A model generated the notes under the pieces. That model was not told where the DNA came from, ran no database searches, and saw only the letters and a program-made list of their open reading frames with translations. A program made the translations under genes and the position numbers. Of a DNA stretch of 64,000 nucleotides, positions 10,944 to 21,337 are shown piece after piece (the stretch's first letter is position 1; every line of letters begins with the position of its first letter). The DNA comes from Hordeum vulgare subsp. vulgare (Eukaryota; Streptophyta; Magnoliopsida; Poales; Poaceae): contig NC_058519.1 of NCBI RefSeq assembly GCF_904849725.1, forward strand, positions 541,082,316-541,146,315, written 5' to 3'.

Positions 10944-12533
10944 TTGTTACACAACAATGAACCTGCGAATTATGAAGAAGCAATGGTGGGCCCGGATTCC
11001 AACAAATGGCTGGAGGGCATGAAGTCCAAGATAGGATCTATGTACGAAAATAAAGTGTGGACTTTGGAAGTACTACCTGAAGGCCGCAAGGCTATTCAGC
11101 ACAAATGGATCTTTAAGAAGAAGACGGACGCAGACGGTAATGTGACCGTTTATAAAGCTCGACTTGTTGCAAAGGGTTTTTCACAAGTTCAAGGAGTTGA
11201 CTACAATGAGATGTTCTCACCGGTAGCGATGCTTAAGTCCGTCCGAATTATGTTAGCAATAGCTGCATTTTTCGATTATGAAATCTGGCAGATGGATGTC
11301 AAAACGGCGTTCCTTAACGGTTTTCTTAAGGAAGAGTTGTATATGATGCAACCCGAAGGTTTTGTCGATCCAAAGAATGCTAACAAAGTGTGCAAGCTCC
11401 AGCGATCCATTTATGGACTGGTGAAATCATCTCAGAGTTGGAATAAGCGCTTTGATGAGGTGATCAAAGCATTTGGGTTTATACAAGTGGTTGGAGAATC
11501 TTGTATTTACAAGAAAGTGAGTGGGAGATCTGTGGTGTTTCTAATATTATATGTGGATGACATATTGTTGATTGGAAACAACGTGGAGTTTTTGGAGAGC
11601 GTAAAGGATTACTTGAATAAAAGTTTCTCTATGAAGGACCTAGGAGAAGCTGCTTACATTCTAGGCATTAAGATCTATCGGGATAGATCGAGACGCTTGA
11701 TAGGACTTTCACAAAGCACATACCTTGATAAAGTTTTGAAGAAGTTCAAAATGGAACAGTCCAAGAAAGGGTTCTTGCCAGTGTTACAAGGTATAAAATT
11801 GAGTAATACTCAGTGCCCAGCAACTGCGGAAGATAGAGAACAAAAGAGTTCCGTCCCCTATGCTTCAGCCATAGGTTCTATCACGTATGCAATGTTGTGC
11901 ACTACACCAGACGTCAGCTTGGACATAAGTATGACAGGCACGTTTCAGAGAAATCCAGGAGTGGATCACTGGACGGCGGTCAAGAATATTCTGAAGTACC
12001 TGAAAAGGACTAAGGAAATGTTTCTCGTTTATGGAGGTGACGAAGAGCTCGTCGTAAAGGGTTACGTCGATGCAAGCTTTGACACTGATCCGGATGACTC
12101 TAAGGCTCAGTCCGGATACGTATTTATTCTTAATGGGGGTGCGGTAAGCTGGTGCAGTTCCAAGCAAATTGCCGTAGCAGATTCTACATGTGAAGCGGAT
12201 TACATGGCTGCCTCGGAGGCAACAAAGGAGGGTGTGTGGATGAAGCAGTTCATGACGGATCTTGGAGTTGTGCCAAGTGCACTAAATCCAATAACTCTAT
12301 TATGTGACAACACTGGTGCCATTGCTCAAGCAAAGGAACCAAGGTTTCAGAAGACAACCAGGCACATCAAACGACGCTTCAACCTCATCCGCGACTACAT
12401 GGTAGGAGAGGACGTGAATATTTGCAAAGTGCACACGGATCTGAATGTAGCAGACCCGCTGACTAAACCTCTTCCACGGGCAAAACATGATCAACACCAG
12501 AACTGTATGGGTGTTAGATTTATTACAATGTAA
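10944..12533 (+). pseudogene. pol: C1 pol, reverse transcriptase and RNase H part
   Basis: This open stretch of 529 codons holds the Copia reverse transcriptase (KWIFKKKTD, QMDVKTAFLNG, and the catalytic YVDD in FLILYVDDILL), followed by RNase H. In RNase H the usual EAEY reads EADY, so a catalytic glutamate may be replaced by aspartate. The tail DPLTKPLPRAKH is typical of this family. The segment is still open but belongs to a pol cut off upstream by stops and frameshifts, so it would not be made as part of the normal polyprotein. Confidence 0.88.
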
Positions 12534-12572
12534 ATCGCATGGCGGTGTGAGGACTAGATTATTGACTCTAGT

Positions 12573-12585
12573 GCAAGTGGGAGAC
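12573..12585 (+). other. C1 polypurine tract
   Basis: GCAAGTGGGAGAC directly precedes the 3' LTR start at 12586. This is the plus-strand primer, and C2 has the same motif before its 3' LTR. Confidence 0.8.
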
Positions 12586-13131
12586 TGTTGGAAATTGATT
12601 ATATTTCCTGTTACAATATAATCGTTTATTATCCATGCTATAATTGTATTGAATGAAAATATAGATACATGTGTGGATACATAGACAAAACAATGTCCCT
12701 AGCAAGCCTCTAGTTGGCTAGCGAGTTGATCAATGATAGTCAAAGTTTTCTCACTATATGCAAGTGTTGTCACTTGATAACTGGATCACATCATTAGGAG
12801 AATCATGTGATGGACTAGACCCAAACTATGAACGTAGCATATTGACCGTGTCATTTTATTCCTATTGTTTTCTGCGTGTCAAGTATTTGTTCCTATGACC
12901 ATGAGATCATATAACTCACTGGCACCGAAGGAATACCTTGTGTGCATCAAACGTCGCAACGTAACTGGGTGACTATAAAGGTGGTCTACAGGTATCTCCG
13001 AAGGTGTCCGTTGAGTTAGTATGGATCAAGACTGGGATTTGTCACTTCGTGTGACAGAGAGGTATGTCGGGGCCCACTCGGTAATACAACATCACACACA
13101 AGCCTTGCAAGCAATGTGACTAAGTGTAAGT
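12586..13131 (+). repeat. C1 3' LTR, left piece
   Basis: The 3' LTR starts TGTTGGAAATTG. About 30 bp present near the start of the 5' LTR are missing. It is interrupted after TAAGT (13127-13131), the left copy of the A1 target duplication. The rest is at 47202-48425. Confidence 0.9.
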
Positions 13132-14551
13132 TGATAACCCACAAGTATAGGGGATCGCAACAGTTTTGGAGGGTAGAGTATTCAACCCAAATTTATTGAT
13201 TCGACTCACGCGGAAGAGAAAGAATATTCTCAAATATTAGCAGCTGAGTTGTCAATTCAACCACACCTGAAATATTTAGTATCTGCAGCAAAGTATCAGT
13301 AGCAAAGTAGTATGATAGCAACAGTAGCAACAGTAACCAGTAGCAGCAAAGTAACACCAGTAGAAGCAAAGTAACTGTAGGAGTAGTGACATCAGTAGCG
13401 GCAGAGTAACGTAGCAAGGACTGATAGGAAGGACTCATAGGCATTGGATCGGTGATGGATGATTACGCCGGATGCTATTCATCATGTAACAGTTATAACA
13501 CGGAGAGATATGTAACTAGCTCCAGTTCGTCAATCGAATGTAGGCATGTATTCCTTATGTAGTCATACGTGTTTAGGGAAAAGAACTTGCATGACATCTA
13601 TTGTCCATCCCTCTCGTGGCAGCGGGGTCATAATGGAAACTACGGGATATTAAGGTTCTCCTTTTAATAAAGAACCGGACCAACGCATTAACACTTGGTG
13701 AATACATGAACTCCTCATACTATGGTCATCTCCGGGAGTGGTTCCGGCTATTGTCACTCCCGGGTTGCCGGGTTATAACACATAGTAGGTGACTACAACT
13801 TGCAAGATAGGATCTAAAACACACATATATTGGCGACAACATAATAGGTTCAGATCTAAAATCATGGCACTCGGGCCCTAGTGACAAGCATTAAGCATGG
13901 CAAAGTAGTAGCAACATCAATCTCAGAACATAGTGGGTACTAGGGATCAATCCCCGTCAAAACTAACTCGATTACATGATAGATGTCATCCAACCCATCA
14001 CCATCCAGCAAGCCTACGATGAGATTACTCACGAACGGTGAAGAGCATCATGAAATTGGTGATGAAGGAAGGTTGATGATGACGATGGCGACGATCTCCC
14101 CTCTCCGGAGCCCAAAACGGACTCCAGATCTGCCCTCCAGAGGAAGAACAGGAGGTGCCGGCGCCTCTGTATCATAAAACACGATGAATTCTTCTCCTTG
14201 ATTTTTTTCCGGACGAAAGAGGATATATAGAGCTGGAATTGGGGGTGGCGGAGTCCCGAGGGGCTCACAAGCGTGTCAGACCCGGCCAGGGGGGGGGGGC
14301 TGGTGGGCTTGTGAGCTCCTGGCTCCGACCCTCCAGTTGATTCTTGTGCCAGTATTTTTCATATATTCCACAAAAAATCCTTGTAGATTTCCAGGTCATT
14401 CCGAGATCTTTTAGTTCTACGCGAAAACAACACCATGGCAATTCTGCTGAAAACAGCATCAGTCCGGGTTAGTGCCATCCAAATCATGCAAATTAGAGTC
14501 CAAAACAAGGGCAAAAGAGTTCAGAAAAGTAGATACGACGGAGATGTATGA
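13132..14551 (-). repeat. A1 3' LTR
   Basis: The LTR is 1420 bp. On the plus strand it begins TGATAACCCACAAGTATAGG and ends GAGATGTATGA, where the other copy ends GAGACATATCA. It contains CAGTAGCA-rich microsatellite-like sequence at about 13310-13400. On the minus strand a TATATATCC box lies near 14222-14230. Confidence 0.9.
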
Positions 14552-15713
14552 ACTCCCCCAAGCTTAAAGCCTTTCTTGTCCTCAAGCAATTCAGTTGACA
14601 AACTAAAAGAGACAAAAGAAAAACTTTGACAAACTCTGTTTGATCTTGTTGTTGCAATTATGCCTAACTCATATCCAAAATTTCAGCTAGATCATAAGCA
14701 AACCACAAAAGCAAATGACATCTAGGTCTCACGGTAAACTCATATCAATGGCATAATCAACTAGCGAGCAAATAATAACAAGTCTCAAACGTCAACACTT
14801 CAATCAAAACAATCATGAAGCAGTACGAACAGATGGTATCTCGCTAGCTCTTTCTGAGAGCGCAAAACATAAATGCAGAGCACCTTCAAAGACCAAGGGC
14901 TGACTAAACATTGTAATTCATGGCAAAGAAGATCCAGTCACAGTCATACTCAACACAGTTAAAAGAAAAGCATAAAAATGACAGAGGTGCTCTCTAATTG
15001 GTGCTTTTATAAGAGGAGGATGACTCAATAGGAACATAAATAGACAGGCCCTTCTCAGAGGGAAGCATTGATTTGCAGAGGTGCCAGAGCTCAAGCTTTG
15101 AAAACACAGATAATAATTTTGGGTGGCATGCCTTCATTGTCAACGCAATGACTAAGAGTTCTCACCATCTTCCATGCTACACAAGCTATAGGCGATTCCC
15201 AAGCAGAAAAGTAAAGTTTTGACTCCCCCACCACCAATCAATCACACTCCACGACTAGGTGAATACTCGGGTGCCGTCCATACCAACATCAATCCAGGGG
15301 GAGTTTTGTTTGCAATTATCTTTTCGATTTGAGCATGGAACTGGGCATTCCAATTACCGGCCCCTTTCTCGTGAATGATAGTGAATAAACACATATCAAG
15401 GATAACATGCCTAGCATGGAAGATACTGATAGCCCCCTGTCACCACATGAGCGGTTCGGGCATGCAAAACAGATTATTTCTTGAAGGTTTAGAGAATGGC
15501 ACATGCAAATTTACTTGAAACGGTAGGTAGATACCGCATATAGGTAGGTATGGTGGACTCATATGGAACAAATTTGGGTTTATGGGAGTGGATGCACAAG
15601 CAGTATTCCCGCTTAGTACAAGTGAAGCCTAGCAGAAGACTGGGAAGCGACCAACTAGAGAGTGACAACAGTCATCAAAATGCGTTGAGATTAACTAACA
15701 TTGAGTGCAAGCA
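14552..15713 (-). other. A1 polypurine tract and 3' noncoding region
   Basis: On the minus strand TAAGCTTGGGGGAGT (about 14552-14566) is the polypurine tract just before the 3' LTR. The remaining ~1.1 kb is AT-rich and has no open frame I can support. It continues on the other side of D1 at 31569-32357. Long 3' noncoding regions are common in Athila elements. Confidence 0.75.
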
Positions 15714-15716
15714 TGA

Positions 15717-15940
15717 CACTACTGGAATTGATAAATTTGCCATCTGCCGTGCCTTTGCCGTCTACTGACGCATGGCAAAGATCCTCTTTGCCGTCAGCGG
15801 GCACAAAGCAGACGGCAAAGAGGTTGCTGATGGCAAAGGTTTTATTTCCCGTCTGCCACCTCTTTGCCGTCTGCTAACGCATGGCAAAGGCCCTACAGGC
15901 GGACGACAAAGAGCATGCAGACGGCAAAGGGGCGCCACCC
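15717..15940 (+). repeat. D1 left terminal and subterminal repeats
   Basis: The terminal inverted repeat starts CACTACTGGAATT. It is followed by multiple direct and inverted copies of TTTGCCGTCTGC / GCAGACGGCAAA. In CACTA elements such subterminal motifs are the transposase binding sites. Confidence 0.85.
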
Positions 15941-16527
15941 TAACGGCCAACTCCCGCGCCACCCCCACCCACCCCTTTGCCGTCTGGCTCCCAGCCTTTG
16001 CAGACGGCAAAGGGCAGCTCCCCCTAATGGCGCCCAGCCCCCACCCCCCGCTCCCCTAATGGCACACTCCACCCCAGCCGCTCCCCTCGACCTCCTGCCT
16101 CTCGCGCGCGCCCCTTTCCCACTCCAGCACCACCGCCACCACCACCGGAGCTCGCCGCGCCCCTCCTCCCCGCGCCCCTCCTCCTCGCGCACTGCCCACC
16201 CCAGCGCCGCTGCCACCACCAACGGAGCCGCTCCGGCCCACCACCACCGCGCGGCCGGAGCTCGCGCTCCCCTCCTCCCCGCGCAACTCCTCCCTGCGCC
16301 CGTCCTCCATGCACCCCTCCTTCCTGCGCCCCTACTCCCCGCGCCCTGCCCACCCGAGTGCCGCCGCCGCCACCACCGGAGCTGCTCCGGCCCACCACCG
16401 CCGCGCGGCCGGAGCTCGCCCTCCCCTCCTCCCCCCGTACCTCCTCCCCGCCGGCCACGGCCGGAGCTCGCCCTCCCCTACTCCCACTGCCCTCCGCCCC
16501 GGCCGCCCACTGCCCGTGCGTAGGTAA
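15940..16527 (+). other. D1 GC-rich leader with splice donor
   Basis: A ~590-bp, very C-rich stretch is built from imperfect repeats around CCGGAGCTCGCCCTCCCCTC. Proline- and alanine-rich open frames occur on both strands and I regard them as composition artefacts. It ends at GTGCGTAG followed by GTAAGG, a good splice donor. A GC-rich first exon beside the subterminal repeats is also the layout of the En/Spm element. My reading is a 5' untranslated exon of the transposase gene. A short second exon may lie at about 17622-17671 (acceptor TGTGCAG, donor GTGAGC). Confidence 0.55.
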
Positions 16528-16732
16528 GGTTTTCTTTCTTTTTCACTTTATTTCTTGTTTTTTCTTTTAAATTAGATAGTTAGTTTATTTTGTGTTTTTT
16601 CTGTTAAATTGGATAGTTAGTTTTTTTTCTGTTTTTATGTTAAATTAGATAGTTAGTTTATTGAGTACAAAAAGTAGATAGAAAAGAAAAAAATAGATAG
16701 AAAAAAACTTAGAAGAAAATAAGAGAATAATA

Positions 16733-16990
16733 AACTAGAAGAAGAAAGAAGAAGAAGAAGAAGAAGAAGAAGAAGAAGAAGAAGAAGAAGAAAGAGGAGA
16801 GGAGGAGAAAGATAAAAGAAAGAAGAAGAAGAAGAGGAAGAAGAAGAAGAAGAAAGAGGAGAGGAGGAGAAAGATAAAAGAAAGAAGAAGAAGAAGAGGA
16901 GGAGGAGGAGGAGGAGAAAAAGAATAATAATAATAAGATGATCAAGAAGAAGAAGAAGAAGAAGAAGACGAGAGAGGAGAAGAAGAAAGA
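16733..16990 (+). repeat. Polypurine (GAA)n-rich tract in D1
   Basis: About 258 bp are almost purely A and G, mostly (AAG)n with GAGGAGGAG runs. Interruptions are few (GATAAAAG twice, one ATAATAATAAGATGATC). A ~61-bp segment is duplicated in tandem (about 16788 and 16849). It probably lies in an intron of the transposase gene. The poly-leucine and poly-lysine open frames across it are not genes. Confidence 0.9.
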
Positions 16991-17513
16991 AGAGGACCCC
17001 GACCCCCGACCCCCAGCCCACGACGAGCGACGCCACCAACCCCTGACCGTGGACCCCCGACCTCCGACGCCACTGACACCCGACTCCCGACCCCCAATGC
17101 CCGACACCACTGACCGTCGACCCCCGACCCCTGACTCCAAACCCCCGACTCCACTAACCGCCTACCCCCGATGCCCGATGCCATTGACCCTCGACTCCAG
17201 ACGCCACTGACCCTCAACCCCCAACCCCCGACGACCGACGCCACTGACCCTCGACTCCTGACGCCACTGACCCTCACCCCCCGACCGCCGACCCACAACG
17301 CCACTGACCTTCGACCCCCGACCCCCTACCCCTGACCCCCAACCCCGACCCCGACACCTCTTCAGCCTCTTGTTGACCGAAAAGACCGCAAACCCCGACG
17401 CCAGTGACCCTCGACCCTCGACGACACTGACCCCCGACCACCGACACAACTAACCCCCGACCCCGACGCCACCGACACCCGACACCACCGACCATTGATG
17501 CCACTAAGCCGAC
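16990..17513 (+). repeat. C-rich minisatellite in D1
   Basis: About 520 bp of degenerate short repeats around GACCCCCGAC and GACGCCACTGACC, with strong C-over-G strand bias. It abuts the purine tract directly. Open frames on both strands are repeat artefacts. Confidence 0.85.
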
Positions 17514-17881
17514 GGGGGACATAGTTTTGTAAATTATGAGTTAGGCCACATATTTTCCGATTATGTTAATTATAAAAAACATCATATTTGTGTTGATCGT
17601 GTGAATTTCAATGTGCAGTTGTTCGACGACCTCCACGTGCGTTGGACGAGCTCCGCCCCTGCGTTTGTTGGTGAGCACAAATGACTTCTCCTCCTACCCC
17701 TTAATTTGCTATGTTTCGGTCTTCGTGCCGATGAAACTTGCTAGTTATAGGTTTCTTCAATCATGAGTATGCGTGACCAGTATGCGTCTCCCGTTCGAAA
17801 GGGCGACATCTATAAATATGCATTTCTTTGCATATTTATAACCGCCATCCTTTCAAATTGTCCAACATTATCCATGGACAG

Positions 17882-18098
17882 CCCGAGTTTGTGTAGATTG
17901 GGTTTGTTTTCCCATATGCTGTGCTCCGGATCCGATGCGGAATTTCGTCAGTGCCTCCCCTGTTGTTCTCCGGGTACACATCCTCTCTGCTTATTGCCGA
18001 GACGTGTATCAAGAGAACAGCGGGGAGGTGCTGCCGAAATTCTGCGTCGCATCTGGAGCAGAGCATGGGAAAATGAACCCAATCTACACATACTCGGG
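17882..18098. repeat. ~217-bp imperfect palindrome (foldback) in D1
   Basis: The left arm (about 17882-17980) and the right arm (about 18003-18098) are imperfect reverse complements. Both begin CCCGAGT(T/A)TGTGTAGATTGG when read from the outside and share TTTTCCCAT and GAATTTCG blocks further in. The loop is about 22 bp. Similar peptides appear on both strands (for example DAEFRQ), which the palindrome explains. It sits in the presumed intron just before the first transposase coding exon. Confidence 0.88.
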
Positions 18099-18234
18099 TG
18101 GGATTAGGACCTATCTTTACCTATTAGCGTGTAGGTTGCATGGACGTAATAAAACTGACAAACTTGATTAGCATATGAATATAGATGATGAACTATATAT
18201 TTATTTCTTGTGCCCCCATAGGTAGCTAGGCAAC

Positions 18235-18474
18235 ATGAGTGATCGTGCTTGGATGTACACTGGTCACCCTAGTCAGAAAGACATGACCCATGAATGGTTA
18301 AAAAAAACCAGGGGGTTCGTGAGAGCCGCATTTGCAAATGGCCAACAAAAAACATGGTGCCCCTGTCCCAACTGCGACAACTTGAAAAAGCAGACAGGAG
18401 TTTGAAATGGGTAAACACCTGCAGAAGTGGGGTTTTACGCCTAATTATACGGTGTGGACTTTTCATGGTGAGTC
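18235..18474 (+). pseudogene. D1 transposase-associated domain exon (remnant)
   Basis: After a CCCCCATAG acceptor, the ATG at 18235 opens MSDRAWMYTGHPSQK, then WLKKTRGFVRAAF and WCPCPNCDN, ending at TGA (18403-18405). A shifted frame continues GKHLQKWGFTPNYTVW up to an F-H-G-E motif at about 18472. The pattern W-M-Y, C-P-C-x2-C-x-N, then H-L-x3-G-F-x-P-x-Y-x2-W-x2-H-G-E is that of the N-terminal transposase-associated domain found ahead of the TNP2 transposase in plant CACTA elements. Nothing of the TNP2 core follows before the right end. The frameshift and the missing core make this a dead remnant. Confidence 0.82.
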
Positions 18475-18774
18475 TGACCAATGTGCGAGAGCAAACTATT
18501 GTAGTATATGGATATATATGAAACTTTGGATGCATGTGGATGGAACTGGTGTAATATATGGTTTGGTATGGATGCAACTTGCATAGTATGTATGCACTAT
18601 GGATGAGAGTTATTTTAATATAGTTCTGAGTACGGAAAGAAATTTATTTATGTCAAATATATATCTATATATCCTGATTATTGTTAAAATGCCGGATATA
18701 ATAAAAAATAAAATAAAAAGGGGCTGGTTCCCCCCTTTGCCGTCTGCCCCCACATGGCAAAGGGGGCATGGCAG
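18475..18774 (+). other. D1 sequence between the transposase exon and the G2 insertion
   Basis: AT-rich sequence without an open frame runs to about 18715. It is followed by one partial copy of the ~78-bp subterminal unit (18720-18779). The unit's ACGGC (18775-18779) is the left copy of the G2 target duplication. Confidence 0.75.
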
Positions 18775-18779
18775 ACGGC

Positions 18780-19337
18780 TGATGGGGTTATAGTCCTAGG
18801 GTAGGGTCATAGGCCTGCCCTATAGGTCCTACCAAGGACTACCCCTCCCAAAGGACAAGGGCCTTAGTCAGTTCCGACTGAATTAAGGAATCCCCATCAT
18901 CCAGTCGGTAGCAGATCCTCGATGATGTCCAGTCGGAGAGTAACATTCGGAGCGTATCTAGCTGACCGACTGGATACCACTCGGTACACCGTGACTTATG
19001 TGGGGGGAAACAACCGTACGTTTCCAGGTCCATTTATTAGCATTTAAGTCGTCCGTTACCTGTAACGTACACATTCAATCGCCACTACTCCGCCCCTGAA
19101 TCAGAACCGTTGTGGAGGGCAGCGCACTCTATATAAGCAATCCTCCCCCACTGGTAAAGGGGTTAGCAAATCACTGTATTCCATATTCCACTCGACAACA
19201 AGCTCTGAGAGCACTGAGACGTAGGGCTGTTACCTCCACCGCAGAGGGGCCTGAACTCATACAACCTCGCTGTAGCTAGGACTCTGCCCATCTCATTCAT
19301 ACCCTACAAATCTACTGTCAGGCTTATACCCACGACA
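18780..19337 (+). repeat. G2 5' LTR
   Basis: The LTR begins TGATGGGGTTATAGTCC and ends CCCACGACA. A TATATAAG box lies at 19130-19137 in a context conserved with the G1 LTR (48780-48787). Confidence 0.95.
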
Positions 19338-19339
19338 GT

Positions 19340-19357
19340 TGGCGCCCACCATGGGGC
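19340..19357 (+). other. G2 primer-binding site
   Basis: TGGCGCCCACCATGGGGC begins two bases after the LTR and starts with the TGG needed to pair with a tRNA CCA end. The internal ATG at 19351 lies inside the primer site, so I do not take it as the gag start. Confidence 0.8.
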
Positions 19358-19404
19358 AGGCGTCTAAGCGACTTCCGGCGAGTTTGCGACTACTTCCTTT
19401 CGTC

Positions 19405-21322
19405 ATGTCAACCGGTGGAGATTCGAGCATGGGTCACCAGATCTTCTTCGGCGCTCTCTCCTTCACCGTGGATGATTCGGCGTGGCTTCGGGAGGCACCT
19501 CTCGACGTCGAGGCGCTTCCCCGTCGCGGGGCCACGCACTTCCGTGTCGGCGCCCGCGGCATTCTTCTTGTCCAACAATCGGCTCCGTTGTCGACATGCA
19601 CCTCCGTCATTCGCCGCAACAAGCGGTCCCGCCGTCCGCGTCTCCAACGTTGGGTGCAGCATGCCCGAGCGCGTCAGATCGCGTCTTCTCAAGTGGCAGT
19701 TCTGGAGTCTGTTGTGGTTGCCCCACGTTGCCAGCGCTCGGGCTCAGTTCCGACTGAGTTCCCTTCCGAGTACGCGGGTCGCGGGCCTGCAGCAGAAGTA
19801 CACATGGCCAACTCCCATGAAGATCCCCGTCAAGCTGGCCGGAGCGAGCGCGAGATCGGTGAAGCATCCGGTGCACGCCGTCCACCTCGCCGTTCTGCCA
19901 GTTGGCACACTCGGCGGAGCAACGTGGAGTTGTTCCGCACACCTCTCCTCAACTTGGTTGCGGCTGCCAAGATTGCCGATTCCCTCCAGCCGACTGATTC
20001 AGAGGCAGGAAGGGGAATTGAGCAGATCCGAGCCCTGTTGCCCACGGCGCAGCAGCAGAATTCGGCAGTCTCCCAGTCGCACAACCGGATCTACAATAGT
20101 TCCGTCCATGCCAACACGCATCGGTCGGTTCACAGCCCTAGTTCCTATCAGCACCACAGGGGAGGCAGCCGTTCCATGATCCATGAAGATCGCCACCGCT
20201 CACACACCCCTCCGCGGGATGGGCCCTATGGGCCTCGGCATCATGATGATCGGCGTTCAGTCGGCGACACTTACGACCCAAGACCCGACGCAAGAGGGAG
20301 AATCGCCCAACGAAGAGTCGACAGGGGTCGAGCCCACCGCGATGGTCACGATATGGACCGTCCAAGCGGAAGCAGGACCATCGTTTCTGGTCCCGAGTGT
20401 TTTAGTCGAGCCATCCGCTCGGCTGACGTCCCGCCCAACTTCCAATTGGCAGTGGGAATCGGTAAATTTACGGGAGAATCCAAGCCTGAAACATGGCTAG
20501 ACGACTACCGAGTGGCAGTCCAGATCGGAGGAGGGGACGACCACGTCGCCATGAAGCACCTCCCTCTGATGCTCGACGGCTCGCGCGCGAGCGTGGCTGA
20601 ACCAGTTGCCCCCCTCGAGCATTTACAGTTGGGCGGATCTGGCCCGAGTGTTCATTAGGACCTTCGAAGGGACGTGCAAACGCCCTACAGGCCTGGTAGA
20701 GCTCCAGCACTGCGTCCAGAAGCCAAATGAGCCTCTGCGCGACTTCATCCAGCGTTGGACAACTCTCTACCACATGGTGGAGAACGTCACCGAGCATCAA
20801 GCAGTCTGCGCCTTCAAGGCAGGCGTGCGGTATAGAGAGCTGTACCTAAAGTTCGGTCAGACATGAGACATCTCCATGAGCAAGATGATGGAGATAGTGG
20901 CTCGCTATGCAAATGGCGAGGAGGAGGACCGCATCCGGAGCGGCAAGCACAAGACAGTCAGCGATGTCGACGGAGGTAACACTCGGAAGCAGAAACAGAA
21001 AGTTCCGCCCACACCGCAAGCAGAAGCTGCAGCCGTGACCAGTGACAAGTTCAAAGGCAAAGGGAAGGCGGAGTTTACCCCCAAGAAGAAGCCATTCAAC
21101 AATCCCATCCTGGACCAGCCTTGTCCGGTTCACACGAAGATGGACGAAGAAGGCAACCCCATATACGCGAAGCATACCACTCGACAGTGTCCTCTCCTGA
21201 TCCAGGGGTTCACCGAGGGACAACCAAGTGAGAAGGATCCTGAACAAGATGAGGAGGATAAGGAGGATCCGTTCCCCCAAGTCCATGCAACCCTCATGAT
21301 TTTTGTTGACATCGAAAGCTAG
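19405..21322 (+). pseudogene. gag: G2 gag (broken)
   Basis: The likely start is the ATG at 19405 (MSTGGDSSMGHQ). An arginine- and histidine-rich N-terminal half is followed by the gag domain (GIGKFTGESKPETWLDDY near 20460). A frameshift near 20586 moves the frame to that of 20606 onward (RVFIRTFEGTCKRP). There is a TGA at 20865-20867 and then a basic C-terminal part with a C-P-V-H / T-T-R-Q-C metal-binding-like pattern near 21120-21190. A TAG at 21320 separates it from protease in the same frame. Gag would coat the RNA. This copy is not functional. Confidence 0.85.
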
Positions 21323-21337
21323 AGTCGACTGAAGCTG

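Noticed and set aside
15864..16523. Overlapping proline/alanine/arginine-rich ORFs on both strands
   Set aside because: They follow from C-rich imperfect repeats. Equally long frames exist on both strands and in several phases, and no domain or conserved start is visible.
16653..17522. Poly-leucine, poly-lysine and glycine/valine-rich ORFs
   Set aside because: These are translations of the (GAA)n tract and the C-rich minisatellite.
17763..18107. Two similar ORFs on opposite strands
   Set aside because: The resemblance is produced by the palindrome; neither has a supported start or domain.
19339..19404. Gag start at the TTG at 19339 or the ATG at 19351
   Set aside because: Both lie in or at the primer-binding site. 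The ATG at 19405 is more likely, though not proven.
19415..20179. 254-codon alternative-frame ORF over gag
   Set aside because: It overlaps the gag frame that leads into the recognisable gag domain, and has low-complexity composition.
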